From the NCBI GenBank assembly GCA_022241785.1, contig JAKOMP010000077.1, positions 1-32,753 of the forward strand: DNA of 32,753 bases. Reading direction: 5' to 3'. This DNA is from Cyanocohniella sp. LLY. GTDB taxonomy: Bacteria; Cyanobacteriota; Cyanobacteriia; Cyanobacteriales; Nostocaceae. Below are positions 7,407 to 16,400 of the stretch, piece after piece. A program made the translations under genes and the position numbers. Numbering within the stretch: the stretch's first letter is position 1; every line of letters starts with the position of its first letter. The notes under the pieces were generated by a model, which made no database searches, was not told the DNA's origin, and was given only the letters and a program-made list of their open reading frames with translations.

Positions 7407-9416
7407 ATGAGCATTTCGACTTCCGTGCTGAGTGATCTGCTACAGTCCATACCCTACCTGCGGCCCCAGCTATATTTCAAAGCTTCACTTACGGCCCTCT
7501 CCCACGCGATGGAAGATCAGGTTTTGGCGGCGACTTTAGACCAGCCCTTAATCATTGCTAGCTTCCAAAGAGAGCGATACTATCGCCAAGAGGCTCATCG
7601 CTATCAACGATTAGCTTTACGCAGTGACCAAATATACGTTTTATCCGCACCAGAAACAGATTTCACCAACAGTTCGGAATACTACGAACGAATAGCCTTT
7701 GAGCCTGAAGATGCCCTAAGTCAAGAGTGGCATTTGGTGGTAATTGCTGATAATTATGCTACTTGCCTCGTGTGCCGGGAAAACTTAGGCTCCATTGCCA
7801 AAAATAAGCAGCAACCAGATTCCATTCCTGGTCTAGATATGGACACAGCTCGGAGGTTTGAAGGAATTTGGACATCAGAGCGAGGAGTCAGCATTAAAGC
7901 AGCCCAACTGCTATTAGACAGGGTTTTAATTTATAGACCAGACCTAGCAAAAAAAATTGAAACAGCGCGCCAGAGGTTTGGCATCGGGGGAAGTCGAAAC
8001 TATTCCCAGACAGCACAACTGACGGAATTTGCTTGTGACATTGATACTGACCCGTTTGTACAGCGCTTAGTGACTTATCTACAAGCTAGCCAATACAAAC
8101 TGCATAAAGCTTATCGTTCCATTACTGCTCAAGCACGTAAGGAACGCTTAGTCAATTTTATTAGTACGGCAATTAGGCGATCGCTTGATCCCCATGAAGT
8201 GCTACAAATCGCTGCCCAAGAACTAGGACAGCACTTAGGGGCGAGTCGCTGTTTAATTTACCGCGCCCAAGCTACAGATACTAAAGCTCAAATTAAACAC
8301 GAGTTTTTAATGCCCGGCATATTATCGATTAGTGGGCAAACCTGGGAACTAGATAACAATCTGTTATTTCAGGAAGTAGTACAAAACGCTGAAGGCGCCT
8401 GTGTAGCCGATACACAAACTGATGCTCGTGTGACTAATTCCGCCACACTGTCCTTAATCGCCAAAAAATTCGCCATTCGTTCTTGGTTAATCGAACCAGT
8501 ATTATTTCAAGGACGATTATTGGGCATCGTAGAATTGCACTATTGCAGCTTACCACCCCACGAATGGCAACCAGGAGAACTGGATTTAGTAGAAGCGATC
8601 GCCACCCAAATGGGAGCAGCTTTAATTCAAGCAGAAGCTTACGCCAATCTAGAAGACCTCAATCAACAGCTAGAAGCCCTCGACCGCACCCGCAGCAACC
8701 TTATAGCCATCACTGGACACGAACTCCGCACACCCCTATCAACAATTCAAGTGTGCTTGGAAAGTCTCGCCAGTGAACCAGATATGCCTTTAGAGTTACA
8801 GCAGGTAATGCTGAGTACAGCACTTTCTGACTCCGAACGGATGCGGAAATTAGTCCAAGATTTCCTTACCCTGTCAAACCTAGAAAGCGGCAGAGTAGAA
8901 TGGCATCCAGAATCCCTCACCTTGCAAGAGTGTGTTGATCTAGCCCTCAGCCGACTGCGTACGCGTTCTTCAACAGCAGAAATACCGCAAATCAAAACTA
9001 AAATTGCCCAAAATTTGCCTTTGGTAAGAGCTGATGGAGATTGGTTGGTGGAAGTCTTAGCAAAACTGATAGATAACGCCTGTAAATTCACACCGTCCCC
9101 AGGAAAAATCACGATTACAGCCGCCCAAAATCGCAATCAAATGGTCGAAGTGACAGTTGCTGACACAGGACGGGGAATCGAAACTAATCGTCTAGAAATC
9201 GTTTTTGACCGCTTCTATCAAGAAGAAGGAGCGCTGCGGCGTACAGCTGGCGGTACCGGACTAGGATTGGCAATTTGCCGCCAAATTGTGCATGGCTGGG
9301 GTGGTGACATCTGGGCCAAGTCTATGGGGAAAGACCAGGGTAGTCAGTTTCATTTCACTATTCCCATCGCCCAAATGAGCAATGAGGAAAAACGCACAAA
9401 AGTCAAGATTAAGTAA
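7407..9416 (+). CDS. Sensor histidine kinase with DICT and GAF domains
   Basis: Domain order: an N-terminal DICT-type sensory domain (about residues 10-215), a GAF domain (about 255-405, ending EWQPGELDLVEAIATQMG), a short coiled coil, HisKA with phospho-acceptor His438 in TGHELRTPLS, and a HATPase domain with N box LIDNACKFTP, G1 box DTGRGIE and G2 box GGTGLGLAICRQI. All kinase motifs are intact and there are no membrane segments, so it is a soluble sensor. DICT domains are named for diguanylate cyclases and two-component proteins and are common in cyanobacteria; the signal is unknown. No response regulator is nearby. It lies 235 bp upstream of psaD on the same strand, but psaD has its own promoter. 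ATG at 7407 is supported by the domain starting right after it. Confidence 0.85.
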   Translation: MSISTSVLSDLLQSIPYLRPQLYFKASLTALSHAMEDQVLAATLDQPLIIASFQRERYYRQEAHRYQRLALRSDQIYVLSAPETDFTNSSEYYERIAFEPEDALSQEWHLVVIADNYATCLVCRENLGSIAKNKQQPDSIPGLDMDTARRFEGIWTSERGVSIKAAQLLLDRVLIYRPDLAKKIETARQRFGIGGSRNYSQTAQLTEFACDIDTDPFVQRLVTYLQASQYKLHKAYRSITAQARKERLVNFISTAIRRSLDPHEVLQIAAQELGQHLGASRCLIYRAQATDTKAQIKHEFLMPGILSISGQTWELDNNLLFQEVVQNAEGACVADTQTDARVTNSATLSLIAKKFAIRSWLIEPVLFQGRLLGIVELHYCSLPPHEWQPGELDLVEAIATQMGAALIQAEAYANLEDLNQQLEALDRTRSNLIAITGHELRTPLSTIQVCLESLASEPDMPLELQQVMLSTALSDSERMRKLVQDFLTLSNLESGRVEWHPESLTLQECVDLALSRLRTRSSTAEIPQIKTKIAQNLPLVRADGDWLVEVLAKLIDNACKFTPSPGKITITAAQNRNQMVEVTVADTGRGIETNRLEIVFDRFYQEEGALRRTAGGTGLGLAICRQIVHGWGGDIWAKSMGKDQGSQFHFTIPIAQMSNEEKRTKVKIK

Positions 9417-9556
9417 TATTAATTCGTAATAGAGCCTCCGGCACGCTACGCGAACGTAATTACGAGTGCAGATGCCATCTAAGTTTCTAGTTGGTCACCA
9501 AGAGGAAAAGGCGCGGGGTACACAAGCTCCTTCCCCGTCTCTCCCCCCTGCCTCTT

Positions 9557-9584
9557 TTGACTAAAAACTGTTACAGTCTATAAC
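9557..9584 (+). promoter_or_regulatory. Sigma70-type promoter of psaD
   Basis: TTGACT (-35, 9557-9562) and TATAAC (-10, 9579-9584) are spaced by 16 nt. This predicts transcription from about 9591 and a leader of about 60 nt before the psaD ATG. GTTACA at 9570-9575 lies in the spacer and resembles one half of the RpaB-bound HLR1 element, but the second half is not present at the right spacing. A C-rich repeat tract ends directly upstream of the -35 box. Confidence 0.55.
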
Positions 9585-9651
9585 GTGATCGCAATATGAT
9601 GGGGTTAGCGGTGTTAGGATGCCGTAAAAACCGTTGAGAGACTACTTTTTT

Positions 9652-10071
9652 ATGGCAGAAAAACTTTCTGGACAAACCCCGCTTTTTGGTGGTAGTACAG
9701 GTGGCTTGCTGAAAAAAGCAGAAGAAGAAGAAAAGTACGCTATCACTTGGACTAGCCCGAAAGAGCAAGTTTTTGAAATGCCTACAGGTGGCGCTGCTAC
9801 TATGCGGAAAGGCGAAAACCTGCTATACCTATCTCGTAAAGAGTATGGCATCGCTTTGGGCGGTCAACTCCGGAAATTCAAAATCACAGATTACAAAATT
9901 TACCGGATTCTACCCTCTGGAGAAACCACTTTCATTCACCCGGCTGATGGTGTCTTCCCAGAAAAAGTTAACGCAGGCCGCGAAAAAGTCCGTTATGTAC
10001 CACGCAGTATTGGGGAAAACCCCAGTCCCGCACAACTCAAGTTCAGTGGTAAAGCTACTCACGATGCTTAG
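9652..10071 (+). CDS. psaD: Photosystem I reaction centre subunit II (PsaD)
   Basis: 139 residues, beginning [20 protein letters not shown], with [20 protein letters not shown], the basic core [18 protein letters not shown], and the end [16 protein letters not shown]. These match cyanobacterial PsaD along its whole length. PsaD is the stromal-side subunit that holds PsaC and forms the ferredoxin docking site of photosystem I. The frame is open upstream to a TTG at 9634, but the conserved protein begins at the ATG at 9652. It has its own promoter (above). The next gene is trpE, the same order as in Synechocystis. A purine-rich repeat follows the stop. Confidence 0.97.
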   Translation: MAEKLSGQTPLFGGSTGGLLKKAEEEEKYAITWTSPKEQVFEMPTGGAATMRKGENLLYLSRKEYGIALGGQLRKFKITDYKIYRILPSGETTFIHPADGVFPEKVNAGREKVRYVPRSIGENPSPAQLKFSGKATHDA

Positions 10072-10086
10072 AGTTTAGGTAGTGAG

Positions 10087-10240
10087 AGTAGGGAGTAGGG
10101 AGTAGGGAGTAGGGAGTAGGAAACAACAGGACAAGGGCATAAGAATCAAAATACTTCTGTGTCCCTCTATCCTCTCCAGCTTCCCATTCCCAGATCCTCC
10201 TCCTCATCCCTACTCCCCACTCCCCATTCCCTATTCCCTA
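10087..10240. repeat. Purine/pyrimidine repeat pair between psaD and trpE
   Basis: The left arm holds four GGGAGTA units (10091-10118). The right arm (10208-10240) is made of C-rich units of the complementary type, such as CCCTACTCCC at 10208-10217, an exact complement of 10091-10100. The RNA could fold into a long imperfect hairpin with a loop of about 90 nt. It fills nearly the whole 173-bp spacer, and the right arm ends 4 nt before the trpE ATG, so no normal ribosome site is visible for trpE. Confidence 0.75.
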
Positions 10241-10244
10241 ATTA

Positions 10245-11759
10245 ATGATGTTCCCTGATTTTTCTGATTTTTCTCAACTAGCTTTACAAGGTAATTTCGT
10301 TCCGGTGTATCAAGAATGGGTAGCTGACCTAGATACGCCTGTTTCTGCTTGGTATAAGGTTTGCGCGGGTCAGCCCTACAGCTTTTTGTTGGAATCAGTG
10401 GAAGGTGGGGAAAAACTCGGACGTTATAGTTTGCTGGGTTGTGATCCACTATGGATTTTGGAAGCAAGGGGTGAACTGACAACCCAAACACATCGTGATG
10501 GTTCGCAAGTGGTGTTTGCAGGTGACCCTTTTACAGCTTTAGCTGATTGTTTGGCACCTTATAAGCCAGTGAATTTACCACAACTTCCGCCAGGAATTGG
10601 GGGATTGTTTGGTTTTTGGGGCTATGAATTAATTCGCTGGATAGAACCGCGTGTGCCTATTCATCCACAAGATGAGCGTAATATCCCCGACGGATTGTGG
10701 ATGCAGGTAGACCATTTGTTAATTTTTGACCAGGTAAAGCGCAAAATTTGGGCGATCGCCTATGCTGATTTACGTGATCCACAAGTAGATTTGCCAGCAG
10801 CTTATGACAACGCGTGCGATCGCGTGACGCAAATGTTGTGTAAATTATCTTTACCGCTATCGCCACAAAAAACTATCTTAGATTGGACTCCCCCAGATAG
10901 CACAAATTTAGGAGGAGTAGAGGACTACACCAGTAATTTCACCCGCCCAGAATTTTGCGCTAGCGTCGAAAAGGCCAAAGAATACATCAAAGCTGGTGAT
11001 ATCTTCCAAGTGGTAATTTCCCAGCAACTCTCCACAGAATACACAGGTGACCCCTTTGCCCTTTATCGGTCGCTGCGTCAGATAAATCCTTCGCCTTACA
11101 TGGCTTTCTTTAACTTTCAGGATTGGCAAATTATTGGTTCTAGTCCGGAAGTCATGGTTAAAGCCGAACGCGATCCAGATAATGGGATCATCGCCACAGT
11201 CCGCCCCATTGCAGGGACACGTCCTAGAGGTAAAACCACTAAGGAAGATGCAGCCTTCGCTGAGGATTTACTGCAAGATCCCAAAGAAACTGCCGAACAT
11301 GTAATGTTGGTTGATTTAGGACGTAACGATTTAGGGCGGGTTTGTCACAGCGGTAGCGTCAAAGTTGATGAATTAATGGTGATTGAACGCTATTCTCATG
11401 TGATGCACATTGTTAGTAATGTGGTGGGTAAATTAGCACCCGATAAAACCGCTTGGGATTTACTCAAAGCTTGCTTTCCTGCGGGTACAGTTAGCGGCGC
11501 ACCCAAAATTCGGGCCATGGAAATTATCCACGAATTAGAACCGAGTCGCCGTGGTGTTTATTCTGGTGTTTATGGTTATTACGATTTTGAAGGACAATTA
11601 AATAGTGCGATCGCCATTCGCACAATGGTATTGCATGATAATACCGTTACCGTGCAAGCTGGTGCAGGTCTAGTAGCTGATTCCGAACCGGAAAAAGAAT
11701 ACGAAGAGACTTTGAATAAAGCCAGAGGATTGTTAATAGCAATTAGTTGTTTACAGTGA
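10245..11759 (+). CDS. trpE: Anthranilate synthase component I
   Basis: 504 residues. It makes anthranilate from chorismate, the first committed step of tryptophan synthesis, using ammonia or glutamine through the TrpG partner. The N-terminal domain has the LLES motif of the tryptophan feedback site. The chorismate-binding domain shows FQVVISQQ, NPSPYMAFF, GSSPEVMVK, VRPIAGTRPRG, HVMLVDLGRNDLGRV, FPAGTVSGAPKIRAME and the end motif QAGAGLVADS, all intact. This distinguishes it from PabB less than perfectly, but the LLES motif and the neighbour psaD support TrpE. Two ATGs are in tandem (10245 and 10248). No trpG is in the window. The stop overlaps the GTG start of the next gene. Confidence 0.93.
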   Translation: MMFPDFSDFSQLALQGNFVPVYQEWVADLDTPVSAWYKVCAGQPYSFLLESVEGGEKLGRYSLLGCDPLWILEARGELTTQTHRDGSQVVFAGDPFTALADCLAPYKPVNLPQLPPGIGGLFGFWGYELIRWIEPRVPIHPQDERNIPDGLWMQVDHLLIFDQVKRKIWAIAYADLRDPQVDLPAAYDNACDRVTQMLCKLSLPLSPQKTILDWTPPDSTNLGGVEDYTSNFTRPEFCASVEKAKEYIKAGDIFQVVISQQLSTEYTGDPFALYRSLRQINPSPYMAFFNFQDWQIIGSSPEVMVKAERDPDNGIIATVRPIAGTRPRGKTTKEDAAFAEDLLQDPKETAEHVMLVDLGRNDLGRVCHSGSVKVDELMVIERYSHVMHIVSNVVGKLAPDKTAWDLLKACFPAGTVSGAPKIRAMEIIHELEPSRRGVYSGVYGYYDFEGQLNSAIAIRTMVLHDNTVTVQAGAGLVADSEPEKEYEETLNKARGLLIAISCLQ

Positions 11760-13492
11760 AGGGAACAGGGGAAAGAGGCAAAATTAACGTCCTTGCTAAA
11801 GAAACTGCCTCTATGTACACCCGAGATGGAGTACGCTTAGATGCAGATATCTACCGCCCCGATGCAGAGGGGGAATTTCCCGTATTGTTAATGCGACAAC
11901 CTTATGGAAGAGCAATCGCCTCTACGGTTGTTTATGCTCATCCTACTTGGTATGCTGCCCACGGTTACATTGTCGTTATTCAAGATGTGCGGGGACGAGG
12001 TTCTTCCCAAGGTGAATTTAAGTTATTTGCCCATGAAATCGCCGACGGTGAAGATACTGTCAATTGGGTAGCAAATTTACCAAGTAGCAATGGCAAAGTC
12101 GGGATGTATGGCTTTTCCTATCAGGGAATGACTCAACTATATGCCGCAGCAGCTAAACCACCAGCCTTAACAGCAATTTGCCCGGCCATGATTGGCTATG
12201 CTTTGGATGCAGATTGGGCTTATGAAGGAGGTGCATTCTGTTTACAAACTAACCTTGCTTGGGCAATACAATTAGCTACAGAAACCGCCCGATTACGAAA
12301 AGATAAAACAGCTTATGCAGCTTTATTAGCAGCTGCCCAAAATCTACCTTTGTATAATCCAGAAATTCTTCAGCAACTCGCTCCAGAATCGTTTTATCAT
12401 CATTGGCTGCAACACTCCCCAGAAGATACATATTGGCAAGAACTTTCGCCTAAAGTTCACTTACAAAATGTCGATTTGCCGATGTTTCACATTGGGGGAT
12501 GGTTTGATACCTACCTGAGAGGAACTCTGCATTTATATGAAGATATCACAGCTCGTAGTACCACACCCCAACATTTGTTAGTTGGCCCTTGGGCACATTT
12601 ACCTTGGGGGCGCAAAGTTGGTGAAATGGACTTTGGAATTAAGGCAGCGAGTCCTGTAGATCAAATGCAAATTCGCTGGTTTGATCAGTTTCTCAAAGAT
12701 GTAGATACAGGCTTACTACAAGAACAACCTGTTTGTCTGTTTGAAATGGGAAGTAATATTTGGCGCAGTTTCCCCAACTTACCTACAGATAATCAGAAAT
12801 CTTATTTTTTGTCAACTACCGGACTGGCTAGCATCCGCGAAGATTCGGGAACCTTGATCCCTAATCCCCAAGCACCCATCCCCGCTTCATTTGATGTGCT
12901 GGTGCATGACCCCTGGCGACCTGTTCCGGCTTTGGGTGGACATGCAGCAATACCATCTGGTGTATTTGAGCGATCGCCTGTTGATTGCCGTGCCGATGTT
13001 TTAACTTATACTAGTGCGCCGCTGGATCAGGACTTACATTTAGCCGGGAATGTAGTAGTAGAAATATTCAGCAGTGCTGACCAACCCAGCTATGATTTGT
13101 GTGCAGTATTGTCACAAGTGTATCCTGATGGGCGTATATACAATTTGACCCAGGGTTATATCCGTTGCCAACAAGGAACACCGCACCTACCGATACAAAT
13201 TCAACTACAAGCAACCTGTGGGCGAATTGCTCAAGGCAATGCTTGGCGTTTAAGTTTGAGTGCTGCGTGTTTTCCCGCCTATGCCATGAACTCAGGTAAT
13301 GGTGCAGTTATGAGTCACCAAGATTTAATGAATGCTCAAATCATAACCATCACAATTAAGTGTGGAGATACTTTTCTATCTCAAGTTTTGCTTCCCGTAG
13401 TTGCTTCTGAATTTAATTCAAAGTCTCTCTCCTCGCAGGAGAGAGATTTAGAGAGAGTTTTTCCAAAGATTAATTCATCTCGACTAAATTGA
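11756..13492 (+). CDS. CocE/NonD-type alpha/beta hydrolase (X-Pro dipeptidyl-peptidase S15-like)
   Basis: The N-terminal alpha/beta-hydrolase part has MYTRDGVRLDADIYRP, VVIQDVRGRGSS and the nucleophile elbow GFSYQG. The acid region IGGWFDTYLRGT and the catalytic His region GPWAHLPWGR follow. The C-terminal jelly-roll domain (about residues 350-560) has DVLTYTSAPLDQDLHLAG, typical of CocE/NonD hydrolases. These cleave esters or amides; the substrate is unknown. GTG at 11756 overlaps the trpE stop in a GTGA arrangement that suggests translational coupling. TTG at 11747 and ATG at 11813 are alternatives; the conserved KETASM segment favours one of the upstream starts. The last 20 or so residues are encoded by a dispersed 50-bp repeat. 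The end overlaps the convergent kinase gene by 23 bp. Confidence 0.85.
   Translation: MKGTGERGKINVLAKETASMYTRDGVRLDADIYRPDAEGEFPVLLMRQPYGRAIASTVVYAHPTWYAAHGYIVVIQDVRGRGSSQGEFKLFAHEIADGEDTVNWVANLPSSNGKVGMYGFSYQGMTQLYAAAAKPPALTAICPAMIGYALDADWAYEGGAFCLQTNLAWAIQLATETARLRKDKTAYAALLAAAQNLPLYNPEILQQLAPESFYHHWLQHSPEDTYWQELSPKVHLQNVDLPMFHIGGWFDTYLRGTLHLYEDITARSTTPQHLLVGPWAHLPWGRKVGEMDFGIKAASPVDQMQIRWFDQFLKDVDTGLLQEQPVCLFEMGSNIWRSFPNLPTDNQKSYFLSTTGLASIREDSGTLIPNPQAPIPASFDVLVHDPWRPVPALGGHAAIPSGVFERSPVDCRADVLTYTSAPLDQDLHLAGNVVVEIFSSADQPSYDLCAVLSQVYPDGRIYNLTQGYIRCQQGTPHLPIQIQLQATCGRIAQGNAWRLSLSAACFPAYAMNSGNGAVMSHQDLMNAQIITITIKCGDTFLSQVLLPVVASEFNSKSLSSQERDLERVFPKINSSRLN
13415..13464 (+). repeat. 50-bp dispersed repeat inside the CocE-like gene
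   Basis: It contains the palindromic core CTCTCCTCGCAGGAGAG followed by AGATTTAGAGAGAG. The reverse complement of 30287-30336 matches it with only a few mismatches. Here it is translated as SKSLSSQERDLERVFP at the C-terminus of the hydrolase. Confidence 0.85.
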
Positions 13493-16400
13493 TGATTTCC
13501 ATGATTTTTTCAAACTGGAAGTTATGAGCTAAATCTGTCAAATACTGATTGAGTAAACTATTTTCTTCTGGAATTTGCTCCGTTAATTGGACAATTAAAT
13601 CGTCACTGCATTGAGCCGCAGCATTATATATTCCTGCTACCCATTCAGGTGTCATTTGCGATATTAAAGGTAGTAAATCGTCATTTGTTACCGTATTTTC
13701 TGGTGTTTGTAGACTACCTCCCAAGAGTAGATCACTATCGGTTTGATAAATATACTTAACTCCCAGATATTGGCTGATTTTTTCTAGTAATTGTTCCTCG
13801 CGGAAAGGCTTATTCAGTAAATCATCACAACCTGCTGTCATAATGGCTTCTTTTTGTTCCGCGAAAGCATGAGCAGTTAAGGCAATAATAATTGTCTCAA
13901 TGGAAGAAAAATTTTCTGGATCATGCCCAATATTTCTATTTTTAATAACTTTTGTCGCTGCATAACCATCCATCACAGACATTCGCATATCCATAAAAAT
14001 TAGGTGTGGTTGCCATTCTATCCATTGAGCGATCGCTTCTTCACCATTTTTCGCTTCTCGCACCACAAAACCAATGGCTGTCAGCAGTTTAACAATCACC
14101 AAACGACTTTCCATTACATCATCAACTACCAAAATTCGATACTCTGGCTGTTCTGTGGCTAAACCAACGACTTGGTGGTGAATTGTTTGTGGGGGAATTT
14201 CCTCAGATAAAGCTAAACCAATCTGAATATTAAAAGTAAATGTGCTACCTCTTTCCAGGATGCTATTAACGCTAATATCACCTCCCATGAGTTGGACATA
14301 TTTGCGACTAATTGCCAAACCCAATCCTGTACCCTGCTGTGATTTTCTCCCTGTTTCAGTTTGTCCAAAAGCTGCAAACAGCATATCAAGTTCTTCTGGA
14401 GAAATACCAGCACCACTGTCTATTACCTCAAAGTGGAGAAATTGCCTAGAAGAATCAGGGAGACTGACGGCTGATGACTGAGTTTTCCCATCTCCCCACA
14501 CCCGCAAAATCACACTCCCACTACTGGTAAATTTGATCGCATTACCCAAAAGATTGAGTAAGACTTGACGCAATTTGCTTTCATCGGTTTGCACATATTG
14601 AGGAATATCGGCAGCATATTCAAATATGAGTTCTAAGCCTTTAGAAACGGCACGGAAGCGCAACATTTCTTCTAGGTTTTTTAACAGATGTATTAAATCA
14701 AAACAACCATCATTTAATGTGGTTCTACCTGCTTCAATTTTCGACATTTCTAGGATGTCGTTGATTAAGTTCAGCAGATGTTCTCCAGCACGATTGATGA
14801 TGGCTAAGTTTTGATGTTGTTCTCTAGATAAAGATGTGTCATGGTTCATGACTTGGGTAAAGCCCAGAATGGCATTTAGTGGAGTCCGCAGTTCATGACT
14901 CATGTTGGCAAGAAATTCACTTTTGGCCCGGTTGGCAGCATCCGCAGCTGTTACAGCGTCTTGCAATGCTTGTGATTGGCTTTGTGTTTGTGCCAGTAAT
15001 TGTGCCTGTTGCAAAGCCACTCCTAACTGATTGCCAATTTGCACGACAACATTGATTTCTTCAGCTTTCCACTGACGCGGGCCAGAATTTTGATAACTTG
15101 CTAATAATCCCCAAAGTTGATTACCGCAGAAAATGGGGACAATAATATAGGCTTGTGCTTGAAAATGCTCTAATAAATTAAGATAACAAGGTTCAAATCC
15201 GGTTTTATAGATGTCTGGAACACAGCAAAAACTGACATCTGGACTATAAATACTACTTTTGTTTATTTTGAAGTCAGTACTTTGTATACCCAAAATTTTG
15301 GGAATGCAACTATCATTTTCTAAAGCAAAGTTTGTGAGATGGGGATAATTTTTTTGTGCTTCTAGGAGTGAAATCCAGCCGTTACTCACCGATTCTGAAA
15401 CAAACTCACCACTCCAATCAGGATGGAAACGATAAACAACCACGCGATCGCAGTTTAGCACTTGTCGTAATTCTTGGGTTGTGGCGGTAAATATAGTCTC
15501 CAAATCAAGGGTTTGGCGCATTCTTTGAATTACTTGGGCGATGGCTTTTTCTCGTTCAGCACTTTCGCGCAAGGCTTCTTCTGCTAGTTTTCTGTCGGTA
15601 ATATCTGTAATTGTGCCAACATAGCCAATAATTTCTTGATTTACATTCAGTTCTGGTACCGCTTGACAAATTACCCAGACAACTTCACCATCAGGGCGTA
15701 AAAAGCGATGCTCGCATTTATACAGAGATTTAGTTGCTCTTGCTTGATTCCAGGTGCTATACACGCGCTGAACATCATCTGGATGTAAGGCTTTTCCCCA
15801 GCCTTGTCCCAACGCATCTGGGTAAGATACCCCAGTAATTTCACACCAGCGCCGATTAAAATAAAAACAATTACCTGAAGCATCGGCATGGTATATGCCC
15901 ACAGGAGAGGCTTCTGCTAATGTTTGATAGCGTTGTCTACCTTCTTGTAAGGCTATTTCTGCTTGTTTGAGATTGCTAATTTCTACCATGACTGTACCCA
16001 TACTAGAGGGGCAATCATCTTCATCAACAATCGGAAAAATAGACATGAGGAAGTGGCGCACAATATCTGGTTGCTGGGGTAATGCAGTACTAATTTCTCG
16101 ATTAAGAATTGGTTGACCAGTCAATAGCACCTGTTCATATAATGGTTTCACCAAGGGTGCAACTTCGGGTAATATTTCATGGATAGTCTTACCAATATGG
16201 TCGTATGGAGGTTTTCCGTTAATATCTGCCAATAATTGGTTGATTTGCACAAACCGCAATTGCTTATCGACAATATTCATGTAGACTGGAGCGCTGCTAA
16301 AAAAAGCATTGAGGTGGGCTTCTCTAAGTGCTAATTCTCTTTCTAAGGTTTTGCGCTGAATCAATCCCCCTAATTGGGCAGCTACAGCACCCACCAGTAA

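Noticed and set aside
8747-9136. Minus-strand frame of 129 codons in the DICT kinase gene
   Set aside because: Antisense shadow of the HisKA/HATPase coding region.
9570-9584. HLR1 (RpaB) site upstream of psaD
   Set aside because: Only one GTTACA half is present; the second half expected about 10 bp away is missing.
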